Part shown: in pieces, positions 6,966-13,080 of the stretch
Numbering within the stretch: the first letter of the stretch is position 1
Layout: each line of letters opens with the position of its first letter
NCBI GenBank assembly: GCA_964551975.1
Contig: CAZKFI010000024.1
Coordinates: forward strand, 1 to 31,777
From: REEB426 sp964551975
GTDB taxonomy: Bacteria > Actinomycetota > Actinomycetes > S36-B12
Length of the DNA: 31,777 bases
Reading direction: 5' to 3'
Made by a program: the position numbers and the translations under genes
The notes under the pieces: model-generated
Told to the model about the DNA's origin: nothing
Databases searched by the model: none
Seen by the model: only the letters and a program-made list of their open reading frames with translations

Positions 6966-8441
6966 ATGCGATGGCTATTCGGGGACCAATTGGGTCCACA
7001 TTTCGATGATGGCGGACAGATACTCCTCATCGAATCGCAGGCAGCGTTCGCTCGCCGACCCATGCACCGGGCCAAGGCCCAAATCCTGATGAGTGCCATG
7101 CGCCATCGCGCAGCAGAACTCGGTCAGCGAGCAACCTTCGTGGAGGCACTAAACTACCGCACCGCGCTGCAACAGCATGCGCCGACCGAAGTTATCGACC
7201 CCACGAGTCGGGCTGCTCGCGCGATGGTGAGGGACCTACCCGATGTCACCATCCACCCAGCCCGTGGCTTCACAGCAAGTCACCAGGATTTCGAGCACTG
7301 GCTTGCGGAGAGGGAGGCGCGCGGGCTGAAGCGCCTTCGTATGGAGGACTGGTACCGCTGGCATCGAGAACGGCTCGGCATCCTGATGGATCCGGACGGT
7401 CCTGTGGGCGGACGCTGGAACTTTGATGAGGCGAATCGCCTTCCCCCGCCGAAGGGGGCCCAAGACCTCGGCCTAAGACCCGCATGGATGCCCGTTGAGG
7501 ATGACATTGACGCTCAAGTACGCGACCGGCTGCTCGAGTGGGAGGCCCAGGGTCATCTGCGACTGGTTGGTGCGGATGGGCCACGACGCTTTGCCGTGAC
7601 GCGTGCTGAAGCACTGCAAGCGATGGCGGACTTTATTGAGCATCGACTGAGCGCATTTGGGCCATACGAGGACGCCACAATGGAGGCAGACCCCGTGATG
7701 GCGCACTCACTGCTTTCGGTGCCGATGAACCTGGGATTACTGCATCCCCTCGAACTCGTTGAGGCAGCGGCTGCTGCCTACCAGTCCGGACGGGCACCGC
7801 TTGCCAGCGTCGAGGGGCTCATACGTCAGGTGATCGGCTGGCGGGAGTACGTGTGGCAGCTGTACTGGTCACTGGGTGCGGAGTATGCAACCGAGTCGAA
7901 CGCGCTTCGTGCCGAGCAACCCCTTCCCGACTGGTTCGCAACCCTCGACACCAGCGACGTGAAGGCTCGTTGCCTGCAGCAGGCACTGGGGACCGTGCAT
8001 GAATGGGGCTGGTCCCACCACATCGTGCGTCTGATGATCCTGGCGAACTGGAGCCTTCAGCGTGGCTACCGGCCGGTCGAGGTTCGAGACTGGTTCGTCA
8101 CACGCTTCGTCGATGGTTACGACTGGGTTATGGACGCAAACGTCATCGGTATGGGGCTGTATGCAGACGGTGGCGTGATGGCTACCAAGCCCTACGCCGC
8201 AGGAGGTGCCTACATCCACCGGATGACGAACCACTGCGGGCAATGCGTCTACAAGCCCACCGAACGTACCGGCCCTCGCGCTTGCCCGTTCACTGCCGGG
8301 TACTGGGCATTCCTCGATCGAAATGAAGATGCGCTCGCTGGTAATCATCGCCTCGCCCAGCCAATGGCAGGGTTGCGTCGACTCAAGGATCGCGCTGAGG
8401 TCGTAGCGGCCGAGCGTCTACGGGGAGACGCACCGCCGTAA
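6966..8441 (+). CDS. Iron-sulfur (6-4) photolyase / FeS-BCP cryptochrome-like protein
   Basis: This 491-residue member of the deoxyribodipyrimidine photolyase-related family (COG3046) starts with FGDQLGPHF. It has four cysteines for a [4Fe-4S] cluster at 336, 424, 427 and 440, in VKARCLQQALG and in NHCGQCVYK ... GPRACPF. Their spacing (88, 3, 13) equals that which I recall for Agrobacterium PhrB (350, 438, 441, 454), a proven (6-4) photolyase using FAD and a ribityllumazine antenna. The FAD-pocket region (IRQVIGWREYVW, HHIVRLMILANW, DANVIGMGLYADGG) is intact. Predicted role: light-driven repair of UV (6-4) lesions in DNA; a light-sensing role cannot be excluded. It lies two bases after the ABC ATPase gene. 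Confidence 0.92.
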   Translation: MRWLFGDQLGPHFDDGGQILLIESQAAFARRPMHRAKAQILMSAMRHRAAELGQRATFVEALNYRTALQQHAPTEVIDPTSRAARAMVRDLPDVTIHPARGFTASHQDFEHWLAEREARGLKRLRMEDWYRWHRERLGILMDPDGPVGGRWNFDEANRLPPPKGAQDLGLRPAWMPVEDDIDAQVRDRLLEWEAQGHLRLVGADGPRRFAVTRAEALQAMADFIEHRLSAFGPYEDATMEADPVMAHSLLSVPMNLGLLHPLELVEAAAAAYQSGRAPLASVEGLIRQVIGWREYVWQLYWSLGAEYATESNALRAEQPLPDWFATLDTSDVKARCLQQALGTVHEWGWSHHIVRLMILANWSLQRGYRPVEVRDWFVTRFVDGYDWVMDANVIGMGLYADGGVMATKPYAAGGAYIHRMTNHCGQCVYKPTERTGPRACPFTAGYWAFLDRNEDALAGNHRLAQPMAGLRRLKDRAEVVAAERLRGDAPP

Positions 8442-8475
8442 CGCCAGGCAACCGAAGAACGAACCGGATCCGTAA

Positions 8476-8481
8476 TACGCT
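8476..8481 (+). promoter_or_regulatory. -10 element for the leaderless gene at 8488
   Basis: TACGCT ends six bases before the ATG at 8488. The spacer has no ribosome-binding site. The same hexamer at the same spacing precedes the BFN gene at 11549. Confidence 0.5.
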
Positions 8482-8487
8482 CACGGC

Positions 8488-9183
8488 ATGGCCGGAACCG
8501 TGGATACGGCCACACCCAGGTCCTGGAAACTGGTGATCGCCGGTATCGCCTTCGGCCTGGCGATCCTCAGCGCACTCGCCGTGCTGCTGCTGTGGCGAAT
8601 GTTCGGGATGACCGATCAGGCAATCATGTCCGCGGGACGGATTGCCACGAGTGCCCCGGCGATCGTCATCGACATCGATCGTCTCCGCACCCAATTCCCC
8701 ATACCGGGTGTCCTCCTCGGCCAACCTGCCACCAACCTGGCGGCCACGGCGGTGGACGGCTCGGTGCTCTTTGTCGGTATGGGCGAGGCGAGCCAGGTGG
8801 ATTCCTACCTCCTCGGTAGCCCTTTGGCCCTTGCACGCTTTCGATCCGATCCCGGCGCCGCTGACGGAACGACCTCAACCTGGGAAGTAACGGAGGTCAG
8901 CGGCCCTACGCTGCCCAGCCCACCGGAGTTGGCGCCAGTGTGGGAACGTGCCGCAACTGGGCGACCAGCGGTACTGCCCGTCTCCGATGCGCTGCCAGCC
9001 ACGGTCGTCATCATGGGGGTCGAGCCCAAGCCCGGCCTCGATGTGATCATCGATGTGCGGGTGCAGGTTCCCGGCATCGACGTCGTCACAGCGGGAATCG
9101 CCGCACTGGCTGGGCTGAGCCTCGTAGCCGGCCTGATTCTGCTGTATTTCTCATTGGCGCCGGCCCGAACCCCGCACGCATGA
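8488..9183 (+). CDS. Unknown protein with two membrane segments and an extracytoplasmic domain
   Basis: I do not recognise this 231-residue family. It has a membrane segment at about residues 14-36 (WKLVIAGIAFGLAILSALAV region), a middle domain of about 160 residues with no recognised motif, and a second membrane segment near 200-224 (GIAALAGLSLVAGLILLYF). Both ends would then be cytoplasmic and the middle outside. The middle holds no cysteine and no obvious catalytic motif, and has Pro/Ala-rich stretches. Its stop overlaps the start of a CDP-alcohol phosphotransferase (ATGA), so the two are translationally coupled; a role in envelope or phospholipid assembly is inferred only from that. The start is set by the -10 element six bases upstream. 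Confidence 0.8.
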   Translation: MAGTVDTATPRSWKLVIAGIAFGLAILSALAVLLLWRMFGMTDQAIMSAGRIATSAPAIVIDIDRLRTQFPIPGVLLGQPATNLAATAVDGSVLFVGMGEASQVDSYLLGSPLALARFRSDPGAADGTTSTWEVTEVSGPTLPSPPELAPVWERAATGRPAVLPVSDALPATVVIMGVEPKPGLDVIIDVRVQVPGIDVVTAGIAALAGLSLVAGLILLYFSLAPARTPHA

Positions 9184-9824
9184 ACGAGCGCCAACGCGTT
9201 CCCTCTGGGCAGGACCGGTCGGTGAACCGGGCAGAGGCAGCCGGTCCGGAGCGCACGGATCGCATCTGGACCATTCCTAATGCGCTGAGCGCCCTGCGAC
9301 TTGCCGGAGTGCCGTTGTTTCTCTGGCTCGTCCTCGTGCCGCAGGCCGACCTGGCAGCATTTCTCCTGCTGATCCTTGCCGGTGTCTCGGATTGGCTGGA
9401 CGGCGCCATTGCTCGGGCCACCGGCCAATTCAGTCGCCTGGGCGCATTGTTGGACCCGCTGGCTGATCGCCTCTACATCGCCGCAACGCTCGTTGGCCTC
9501 GCGCTGCGGGGCATCATTCCGTGGTGGCTGGTCGCGATTCTTGCCCTCCGCGAAATCATGTTGCTGGCCCTGGTTCCCCTGCTTCGACGCCAGGGTCGGA
9601 CCGTCATGAAGGTGACACTGGTGGGCAAGGCAGCAACCTTCTGTCTGCTCTGGGGCTTTCCATTCCTCCTCCTGAGTTCCCTCACCGGCCCGTTAGGGGA
9701 GTTCGCACGGTTCTGTGGGTGGGCATTCGCCCTCTGGGGAACGGCGCTGTATTGGTGGGCGGGCCTGGACTACTGGCGCGCCGCCATGCGATCGGCAAAG
9801 TCCTCGTCAGGGATGGGTGTTTGA
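9180..9824 (+). CDS. CDP-alcohol phosphatidyltransferase (PgsA/cardiolipin-synthase type)
   Basis: This 214-residue integral membrane enzyme carries the complete family signature DGx2ARx8Gx3Dx3D, read here as DGAIARATGQFSRLGALLDPLAD. These Asp residues bind the metal and CDP-lipid. Several hydrophobic segments follow (LVGLALRGIIPWWLVAILAL, ATFCLLWGFPFLLLSSL). Such enzymes move a phosphatidyl group from CDP-diacylglycerol to an alcohol, giving for example phosphatidylglycerophosphate. Position next to gcvH and the FHA gene matches pgsA2 of mycobacteria. The exact alcohol acceptor is not readable. The ATG at 9180 lies in an ATGA overlap with the upstream gene; a ~33-residue polar N-terminal tail precedes the catalytic domain. 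Confidence 0.9.
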   Translation: MNERQRVPSGQDRSVNRAEAAGPERTDRIWTIPNALSALRLAGVPLFLWLVLVPQADLAAFLLLILAGVSDWLDGAIARATGQFSRLGALLDPLADRLYIAATLVGLALRGIIPWWLVAILALREIMLLALVPLLRRQGRTVMKVTLVGKAATFCLLWGFPFLLLSSLTGPLGEFARFCGWAFALWGTALYWWAGLDYWRAAMRSAKSSSGMGV

Positions 9825-9853
9825 GGGCCTGGTTGCACGTCCGACGGGCGCAG

Positions 9854-9859
9854 TAGAGT
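9854..9859 (+). promoter_or_regulatory. Probable gcvH promoter -10
   Basis: TAGAGT lies 25 bases before the gcvH ATG, with a possible -35 TTGCAC at 9833-9838 (15-base spacer, short). Transcription from about 9866 would leave a short leader containing GGAGG at 9876-9880, four bases before the ATG. Confidence 0.45.
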
Positions 9860-9884
9860 CGGATCCTCACCTAGTGGAGGTGCC

Positions 9885-10265
9885 ATGATCCCCGGCGAAC
9901 TCAGGTACACCGCCGAACACGAGTGGGTTCGGCTCAATGATGACGGAACGGCCACCTTCGGGATCACGCATCATGCTCAAGATGCACTCGGTGACATCGT
10001 CTATGTCAGTATCCCCAAAGCTGGCGAGAAGCTCACGGCCGGAAGTCCATGTGGTGAAGTCGAGTCGACCAAGAGTGTCAGCGATATTTACGCTCCCATA
10101 AGTGGCGTCGTCATCGAGAGTAACGCTGCACTCGATGCACACCCGGAGACCATCAATGCTGACCCCTACGGAGCTGGCTGGATGATCACGATGCAGGCCG
10201 ATTCGGCAGCTGATATCGACGGCCTGCTTGGCGCAACCGAGTACGAGGCATTGACTCGAGCCTGA
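9885..10265 (+). CDS. gcvH: Glycine cleavage system H protein
   Basis: This 126-residue lipoyl carrier shuttles the aminomethyl intermediate from GcvP to GcvT and on to the dihydrolipoamide dehydrogenase. It starts with the typical RYTAEHEWVRL. The lipoylation site is Lys63 in EVESTKSVSDIYAP, and the C-terminal NADPYGAGWMITMQ block is intact. Length is normal. GGAGG lies four bases upstream of the ATG. The stop shares one base with the start of the FHA gene (TGATG). gcvP lies about 2.8 kb downstream on the same strand; gcvT is not in the window. Confidence 0.97.
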   Translation: MIPGELRYTAEHEWVRLNDDGTATFGITHHAQDALGDIVYVSIPKAGEKLTAGSPCGEVESTKSVSDIYAPISGVVIESNAALDAHPETINADPYGAGWMITMQADSAADIDGLLGATEYEALTRA

Positions 10266-10789
10266 TGATCACCTGTCTCAGCTGTGGTGCGTCGGCCGAA
10301 GCGGCGGATCGGTACTGCGCGACCTGCGGCGAAGAACTTTCGGCCGTGCAAGGCGCCGCTGACGACACCGGCACTATCGCGCGTTTTGTAGGACCCGATA
10401 CCGGCTCGGGCCCCATGTCTTCGGTCGGGGCGGGAACCAGACTTGACCTACCAATCGGTACCGGTGTGCTTGTCGTGCATCGTGGGCCCGGGGAGGGGAC
10501 CGAGTACCACTTGGAGAAACCCATCATCAGCATCGGACGTTCCCCGGACTCTGACATTTTCCTCGACGACGTGACCGTCAGCCGCAGGCACGCTGAACTC
10601 CGCCGGGGCGCTCCCGGATGGAGCGTCCGTGACACTGGCAGCCTTAACGGCACTTACGTCAATCGGCGACGAGTCGATGACCGACTCCTGCAACCCGGCG
10701 ACGAACTGCAGATCGGCAAATTCAGATTCGCGTTCCTCGTTGGCATGGCAGAAACCGGCACGGGTGCCGTGCCCCATCAGGAATCATGA
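10265..10789 (+). CDS. Zinc-ribbon plus FHA-domain protein (GarA/OdhI position)
   Basis: This 174-residue protein begins with a zinc ribbon (Cys4, Cys7, Cys18, Cys21, two CxxC knuckles). A flexible linker follows, then an FHA phosphothreonine-binding domain at about 68-160 with GRSPDSD (91-97), SRRH (106-109) and NGTYVN (128-133). Gene order (gcvH - this - MerR) is that of garA in Mycobacterium and odhI in Corynebacterium, which bind 2-oxoglutarate dehydrogenase when unphosphorylated. The canonical ETTS phospho-acceptor motif is not present as such; a DDTGTI segment (33-38) may be its counterpart. Control of the 2-oxoglutarate node is inferred from synteny. It overlaps gcvH by one base and the next gene by four. 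Confidence 0.88.
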   Translation: MITCLSCGASAEAADRYCATCGEELSAVQGAADDTGTIARFVGPDTGSGPMSSVGAGTRLDLPIGTGVLVVHRGPGEGTEYHLEKPIISIGRSPDSDIFLDDVTVSRRHAELRRGAPGWSVRDTGSLNGTYVNRRRVDDRLLQPGDELQIGKFRFAFLVGMAETGTGAVPHQES

Positions 10790-11544
10790 GTCAATCTCCC
10801 GAACGGCGTCAGCGCCAGAGATTCGAAGGTGCTCCATCGGCGGAACCACGACAGGAGCCGTCGGTCAGTATCGGCGAGGTACTGGCCCTGCTGCAGCAGG
10901 AATTTCCCGATATCTCAGTGAGCAAGATCCGATTCTTGGAGTCGGAAGGTTTGGTGCGTCCATTGCGAACCCCGTCAGGCTACCGACGGTTTCGCGATGC
11001 GGATATTGAGCGACTTCGCACAGTACTCACACTGCAACGAGACCACTACCTGCCACTGAAGGTCATCCGCGAACATCTTGAAGCAGCCAGTCAGGGAGCG
11101 CAGAGCCCGGCATTCCAAGGCAATGGGCTGCAATCGGCGGATTTTCGCCCGGGTGCGGGGCGACTGCGTCTGGACCGAGCGGAATTGGCAGATGCCACAG
11201 GTCTTCCGACAGATACCGTGGATGATCTCGTGGGGATCGGCCTGATCGCTCAAACTCCGCTTGGCACGTTTGATCAAGAGGCGTTCGCAATCTGCGAAAT
11301 CGTCAGCCGGCTCGCCGAGCACGGGGTGGAGCCGCGCCATCTGCGGTCATTTCGCGTCGTAGCCGACCGGGATGCCGGCTTGATCGACCAGATGACCGGC
11401 CCACACCGGGTTCGCGGTTCCGCTCAAGACCGGCTTCGTGCCGAGGAACTCGCACGGGAACTTGCCGCCTTAATCACCAGCCTGCACGCAGCGGTGCTGC
11501 GATCCGAACTGGTCCGTGAGGCTCCGGTCGAGGGGTTACGCTGA
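10786..11544 (+). CDS. MerR-family regulator, FtsR-like
   Basis: This is a 252-residue MerR protein. After a disordered basic N-terminus, the winged helix-turn-helix spans about 24-93, with SIGEVLALLQQEF, KIRFLESEGLVRP and GYRRFRDADIERLRTVLTLQ. A C-terminal helical domain follows, including a second HTH-like stretch (LDRAELADATGLPTDTVDDLVGIGLI). No metal-binding cysteines are present; the only Cys lies in FAICEIV. Synteny with Rv1828, whose Corynebacterium homologue FtsR activates ftsZ, suggests a cell-division or growth regulator; this is inference. The ATG overlaps the FHA stop (ATGA), so it is cotranscribed with gcvH and the FHA gene. Confidence 0.88.
   Translation: MSQSPERRQRQRFEGAPSAEPRQEPSVSIGEVLALLQQEFPDISVSKIRFLESEGLVRPLRTPSGYRRFRDADIERLRTVLTLQRDHYLPLKVIREHLEAASQGAQSPAFQGNGLQSADFRPGAGRLRLDRAELADATGLPTDTVDDLVGIGLIAQTPLGTFDQEAFAICEIVSRLAEHGVEPRHLRSFRVVADRDAGLIDQMTGPHRVRGSAQDRLRAEELARELAALITSLHAAVLRSELVREAPVEGLR
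11537..11542 (+). promoter_or_regulatory. -10 element for the leaderless BFN gene
   Basis: TACGCT ends six bases before the ATG at 11549 and overlaps the end of the preceding MerR gene. There is no ribosome-binding site in the spacer. The nuclease gene may thus be transcribed on its own as well as by read-through. Confidence 0.5.
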
Positions 11545-11548
11545 TCGA

Positions 11549-12016
11549 ATGCAGGCCCTCGACGTTGTTGGTGTCCGGATGGAAGTGCCCTCCAATAGCC
11601 CCATCGTGCTGCTGAGGGATGCCACGAGCCAGCGGTACCTGCCGATCTGGGTGGGTGCGGTTGAGGCCACGGCTATCGCGTTCGCCCAGCAAGGGGTCGT
11701 TCCGCCGAGACCACTCACTCACGACCTGTTCCGGGACACCCTCACCGCGATCGGTGCACCACTGGCCGAGATCCACATCACGGACCTGCGCGATGGAGTG
11801 TTCTTCGCAGAATTGGTGTTCCAGTCGGGTATCCGGGTCAGTGCCCGCCCCTCGGATGCCATCGCCCTTGCTCTGCGCTTCGGGGTGCCCATCCTGGGCG
11901 CGGACTCAGTCCTCGATGAGGCCGGGATCGAGATTCCCGATGAAGAGCCCGCCGAGGACGAGGTAGAGCGATTCCGCGCATTTCTTGACCAGGTTTCACC
12001 TGAGGACTTCGGCTGA
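11549..12016 (+). CDS. Bifunctional nuclease (BFN/DUF151) domain protein
   Basis: This 155-residue protein matches the BFN/DUF151 family: MQALDVVGVRMEVPSNSPIVLL, LPIWVGAVEATAIAFAQQG, RPLTHDLFRDTLTAIGA, and SARPSDAIALALRFGVPI. Plant members are reported to have RNase and DNase activity; the bacterial role is poorly known. The acidic tail (DEEPAEDEVERFRAFLDQV) is typical of actinobacterial members. It sits between two MerR genes, exactly as Rv1829 does. The start at 11549 is preferred over an earlier in-frame codon because MQALDVVGVR is the family N-terminus and a -10 element lies six bases upstream. Confidence 0.92.
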   Translation: MQALDVVGVRMEVPSNSPIVLLRDATSQRYLPIWVGAVEATAIAFAQQGVVPPRPLTHDLFRDTLTAIGAPLAEIHITDLRDGVFFAELVFQSGIRVSARPSDAIALALRFGVPILGADSVLDEAGIEIPDEEPAEDEVERFRAFLDQVSPEDFG

Positions 12017-12046
12017 AATGCGTCACCGTAACCAGGGCGTGTCGCG

Positions 12047-12075
12047 TTGACCACCCCACAGGCGCCCCCTAGTGT
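12047..12075 (+). promoter_or_regulatory. Promoter of the second merR gene
   Basis: TTGACC (12047-12052) and TAGTGT (12070-12075) are separated by 17 bases, the best -35/-10 pair in the window. The spacer is of ordinary length, not the 19-base spacer of classical MerR-activated promoters. Transcription would begin around 12082, giving a leader of about 64 bases before the GTG at 12146. Confidence 0.7.
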
Positions 12076-12076
12076 C

Positions 12077-12112
12077 TGTGACGCATGTGACTGATGTGAC
12101 GAAAGTGAAACC
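12077..12112 (+). repeat. Four 9-bp repeats (TGTGAC-type) at the merR transcription start
   Basis: Three perfect TGTGAC units begin at 12077, 12086 and 12095, each followed by three variable bases; a fourth degenerate unit (AGTGAA) begins at 12104. The period is exactly nine bases. GTGACGCA (12078-12085) also forms a perfect 8-bp inverted repeat with TGCGTCAC at 12019-12026, on the other side of the promoter. This looks like an operator array, possibly for autoregulation by the MerR product. Confidence 0.6.
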
Positions 12113-12145
12113 AAGGCGGTCAGTATTCCCGCCCAGGAGGTGGAT

Positions 12146-12784
12146 GTGAGCACGCCCCCGCAGCAGGGCCCCATCGGCACGGTTGCCGGTACCGCCGACC
12201 CCTACGGTCAGTCCGCCCTGTTCGACGATCGTGACCTACGTCCGCTTCCGGCAGATGTGGGCTATCGAGGCCCGGTGGCCTGTGCGGCCGCCGGAATTAC
12301 TTACCGGCAACTGGATTACTGGGCGCGCACGGGACTGGTCGAGCCCTCAGTGCGTCCTGCAGCAGGTTCCGGATCCAGCCGCCTCTACGGATTCCGCGAC
12401 ATCCTCATTCTTCGCATCGTCAAGCGCCTTATCGATACGGGCGTATCCCTACCCAACATTCGCGCCGCTGTGCTGCACCTATCGCAACGCGGGGGAGATG
12501 ACTTGGCGCGCATCACCCTGATGAGCGACGGGGCCACCATCTACGAGTGCCGGAGCGCAGACGAGGTCATCGACCTGGTCCGTGGCGGCCAAGGCGTATT
12601 CGGCATCGCCGTCGGCAGCGTCTGGCGTGAGGTGGAAGGCGCCCTGGCCACCCTGCCAGGGGAGCGACCCATGGATATCGAGTCCGACTCCGGCGATTCG
12701 GCTGATGAACTGATTCTGGGTGAAAACGGACACGTCATCGGCGACGAGCTCGCCGCGCGTCGCGCCCGTCGGATCGCTGGCTGA
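12146..12784 (+). CDS. MerR-family regulator (Rv1830-like)
   Basis: This is a 212-residue MerR protein. A disordered N-terminus (~45 residues) precedes the DNA-binding domain: CAAAGITYRQLDYWARTGLVEPS, then SSRLYGFRDILILRIVKRLIDTG, then LPNIRAAVLHL. The C-terminal part holds a domain with DGATIYECRSADEVIDLVRGGQGVFGIAVG and an acidic segment (DIESDSGDSADE). By order it matches Rv1830, a MerR regulator linked to growth and division in mycobacteria; the targets here are unknown. The GTG at 12146 is chosen because AGGAGG (12135-12140) is five bases upstream; the GTG at 12140 overlaps that site. It has its own strong promoter with a repeat array. Confidence 0.88.
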   Translation: MSTPPQQGPIGTVAGTADPYGQSALFDDRDLRPLPADVGYRGPVACAAAGITYRQLDYWARTGLVEPSVRPAAGSGSSRLYGFRDILILRIVKRLIDTGVSLPNIRAAVLHLSQRGGDDLARITLMSDGATIYECRSADEVIDLVRGGQGVFGIAVGSVWREVEGALATLPGERPMDIESDSGDSADELILGENGHVIGDELAARRARRIAG

Positions 12785-12825
12785 ACTCAGCTTCTTCAGT
12801 AGGCTGCTCTTGCTGATCGACCCCG

Positions 12826-13010
12826 GTCGGGAGAGTGCCCACGAAGCCATCGTGGGCCGCCGAAGGAGCAATCTCCCCGACAACCTCTCAGGCACCAGGA
12901 CCGTCCGGGGAAGGCACCTCTGGAAATGAGGTTTCCTCCACCGACGGTGCAAGCCGGCCACAGCCGGTGAAGCTCTCAGGTCGCGCAGTGCGCGGGAAAC
13001 AGAGGGGGAG
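12826..13010 (+). ncRNA. Tandem glycine riboswitch
   Basis: Two glycine aptamers lie head to tail upstream of gcvP. Aptamer 1 shows GGGAGAG at its 5' side, a perfect 7-bp stem CCCACGA/TCGTGGG (12838-12844 with 12850-12856), the core GCCGAAGGAGCAA ending at 12871, CTCTCAGG (12885-12892) and closing CTCTGGA. Aptamer 2 shows ACCGACGGTGCAAGCC, an identical CTCTCAGG (12973-12980) and closing CAGAGGGGG. These are the hallmarks of the glycine riboswitch family (RF00504). In other bacteria glycine binding turns on the cleavage system. A possible -10 (TAGGCT, 12800-12805) lies just upstream. Confidence 0.93.
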
Positions 13011-13040
13011 CGGGGCGACTTCCGTCCGGTAGTCGCGCCG
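13011..13040 (+). promoter_or_regulatory. Hairpin between riboswitch and gcvP (expression platform candidate)
   Basis: CGGGGCGACT (13011-13020) can pair with AGTCGCGCCG (13031-13040) at nine of ten positions, with a ten-base loop. No T-run follows, so it is not a classical intrinsic terminator. Its place directly after aptamer 2 and before GGAGG (13067-13071) suggests an anti-terminator, Rho-linked or translational platform. Confidence 0.45.
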
Positions 13041-13080
13041 TGGCCCCAATGTCCCGTGGCCCGACTGGAGGCGATGCGCG

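Noticed and set aside
12778..12795. GCTGA-AC-TCAGC palindrome followed by TTCTT at the end of merR as a terminator
   Set aside because: The two-base loop cannot close and the T-run is interrupted; not a credible terminator.
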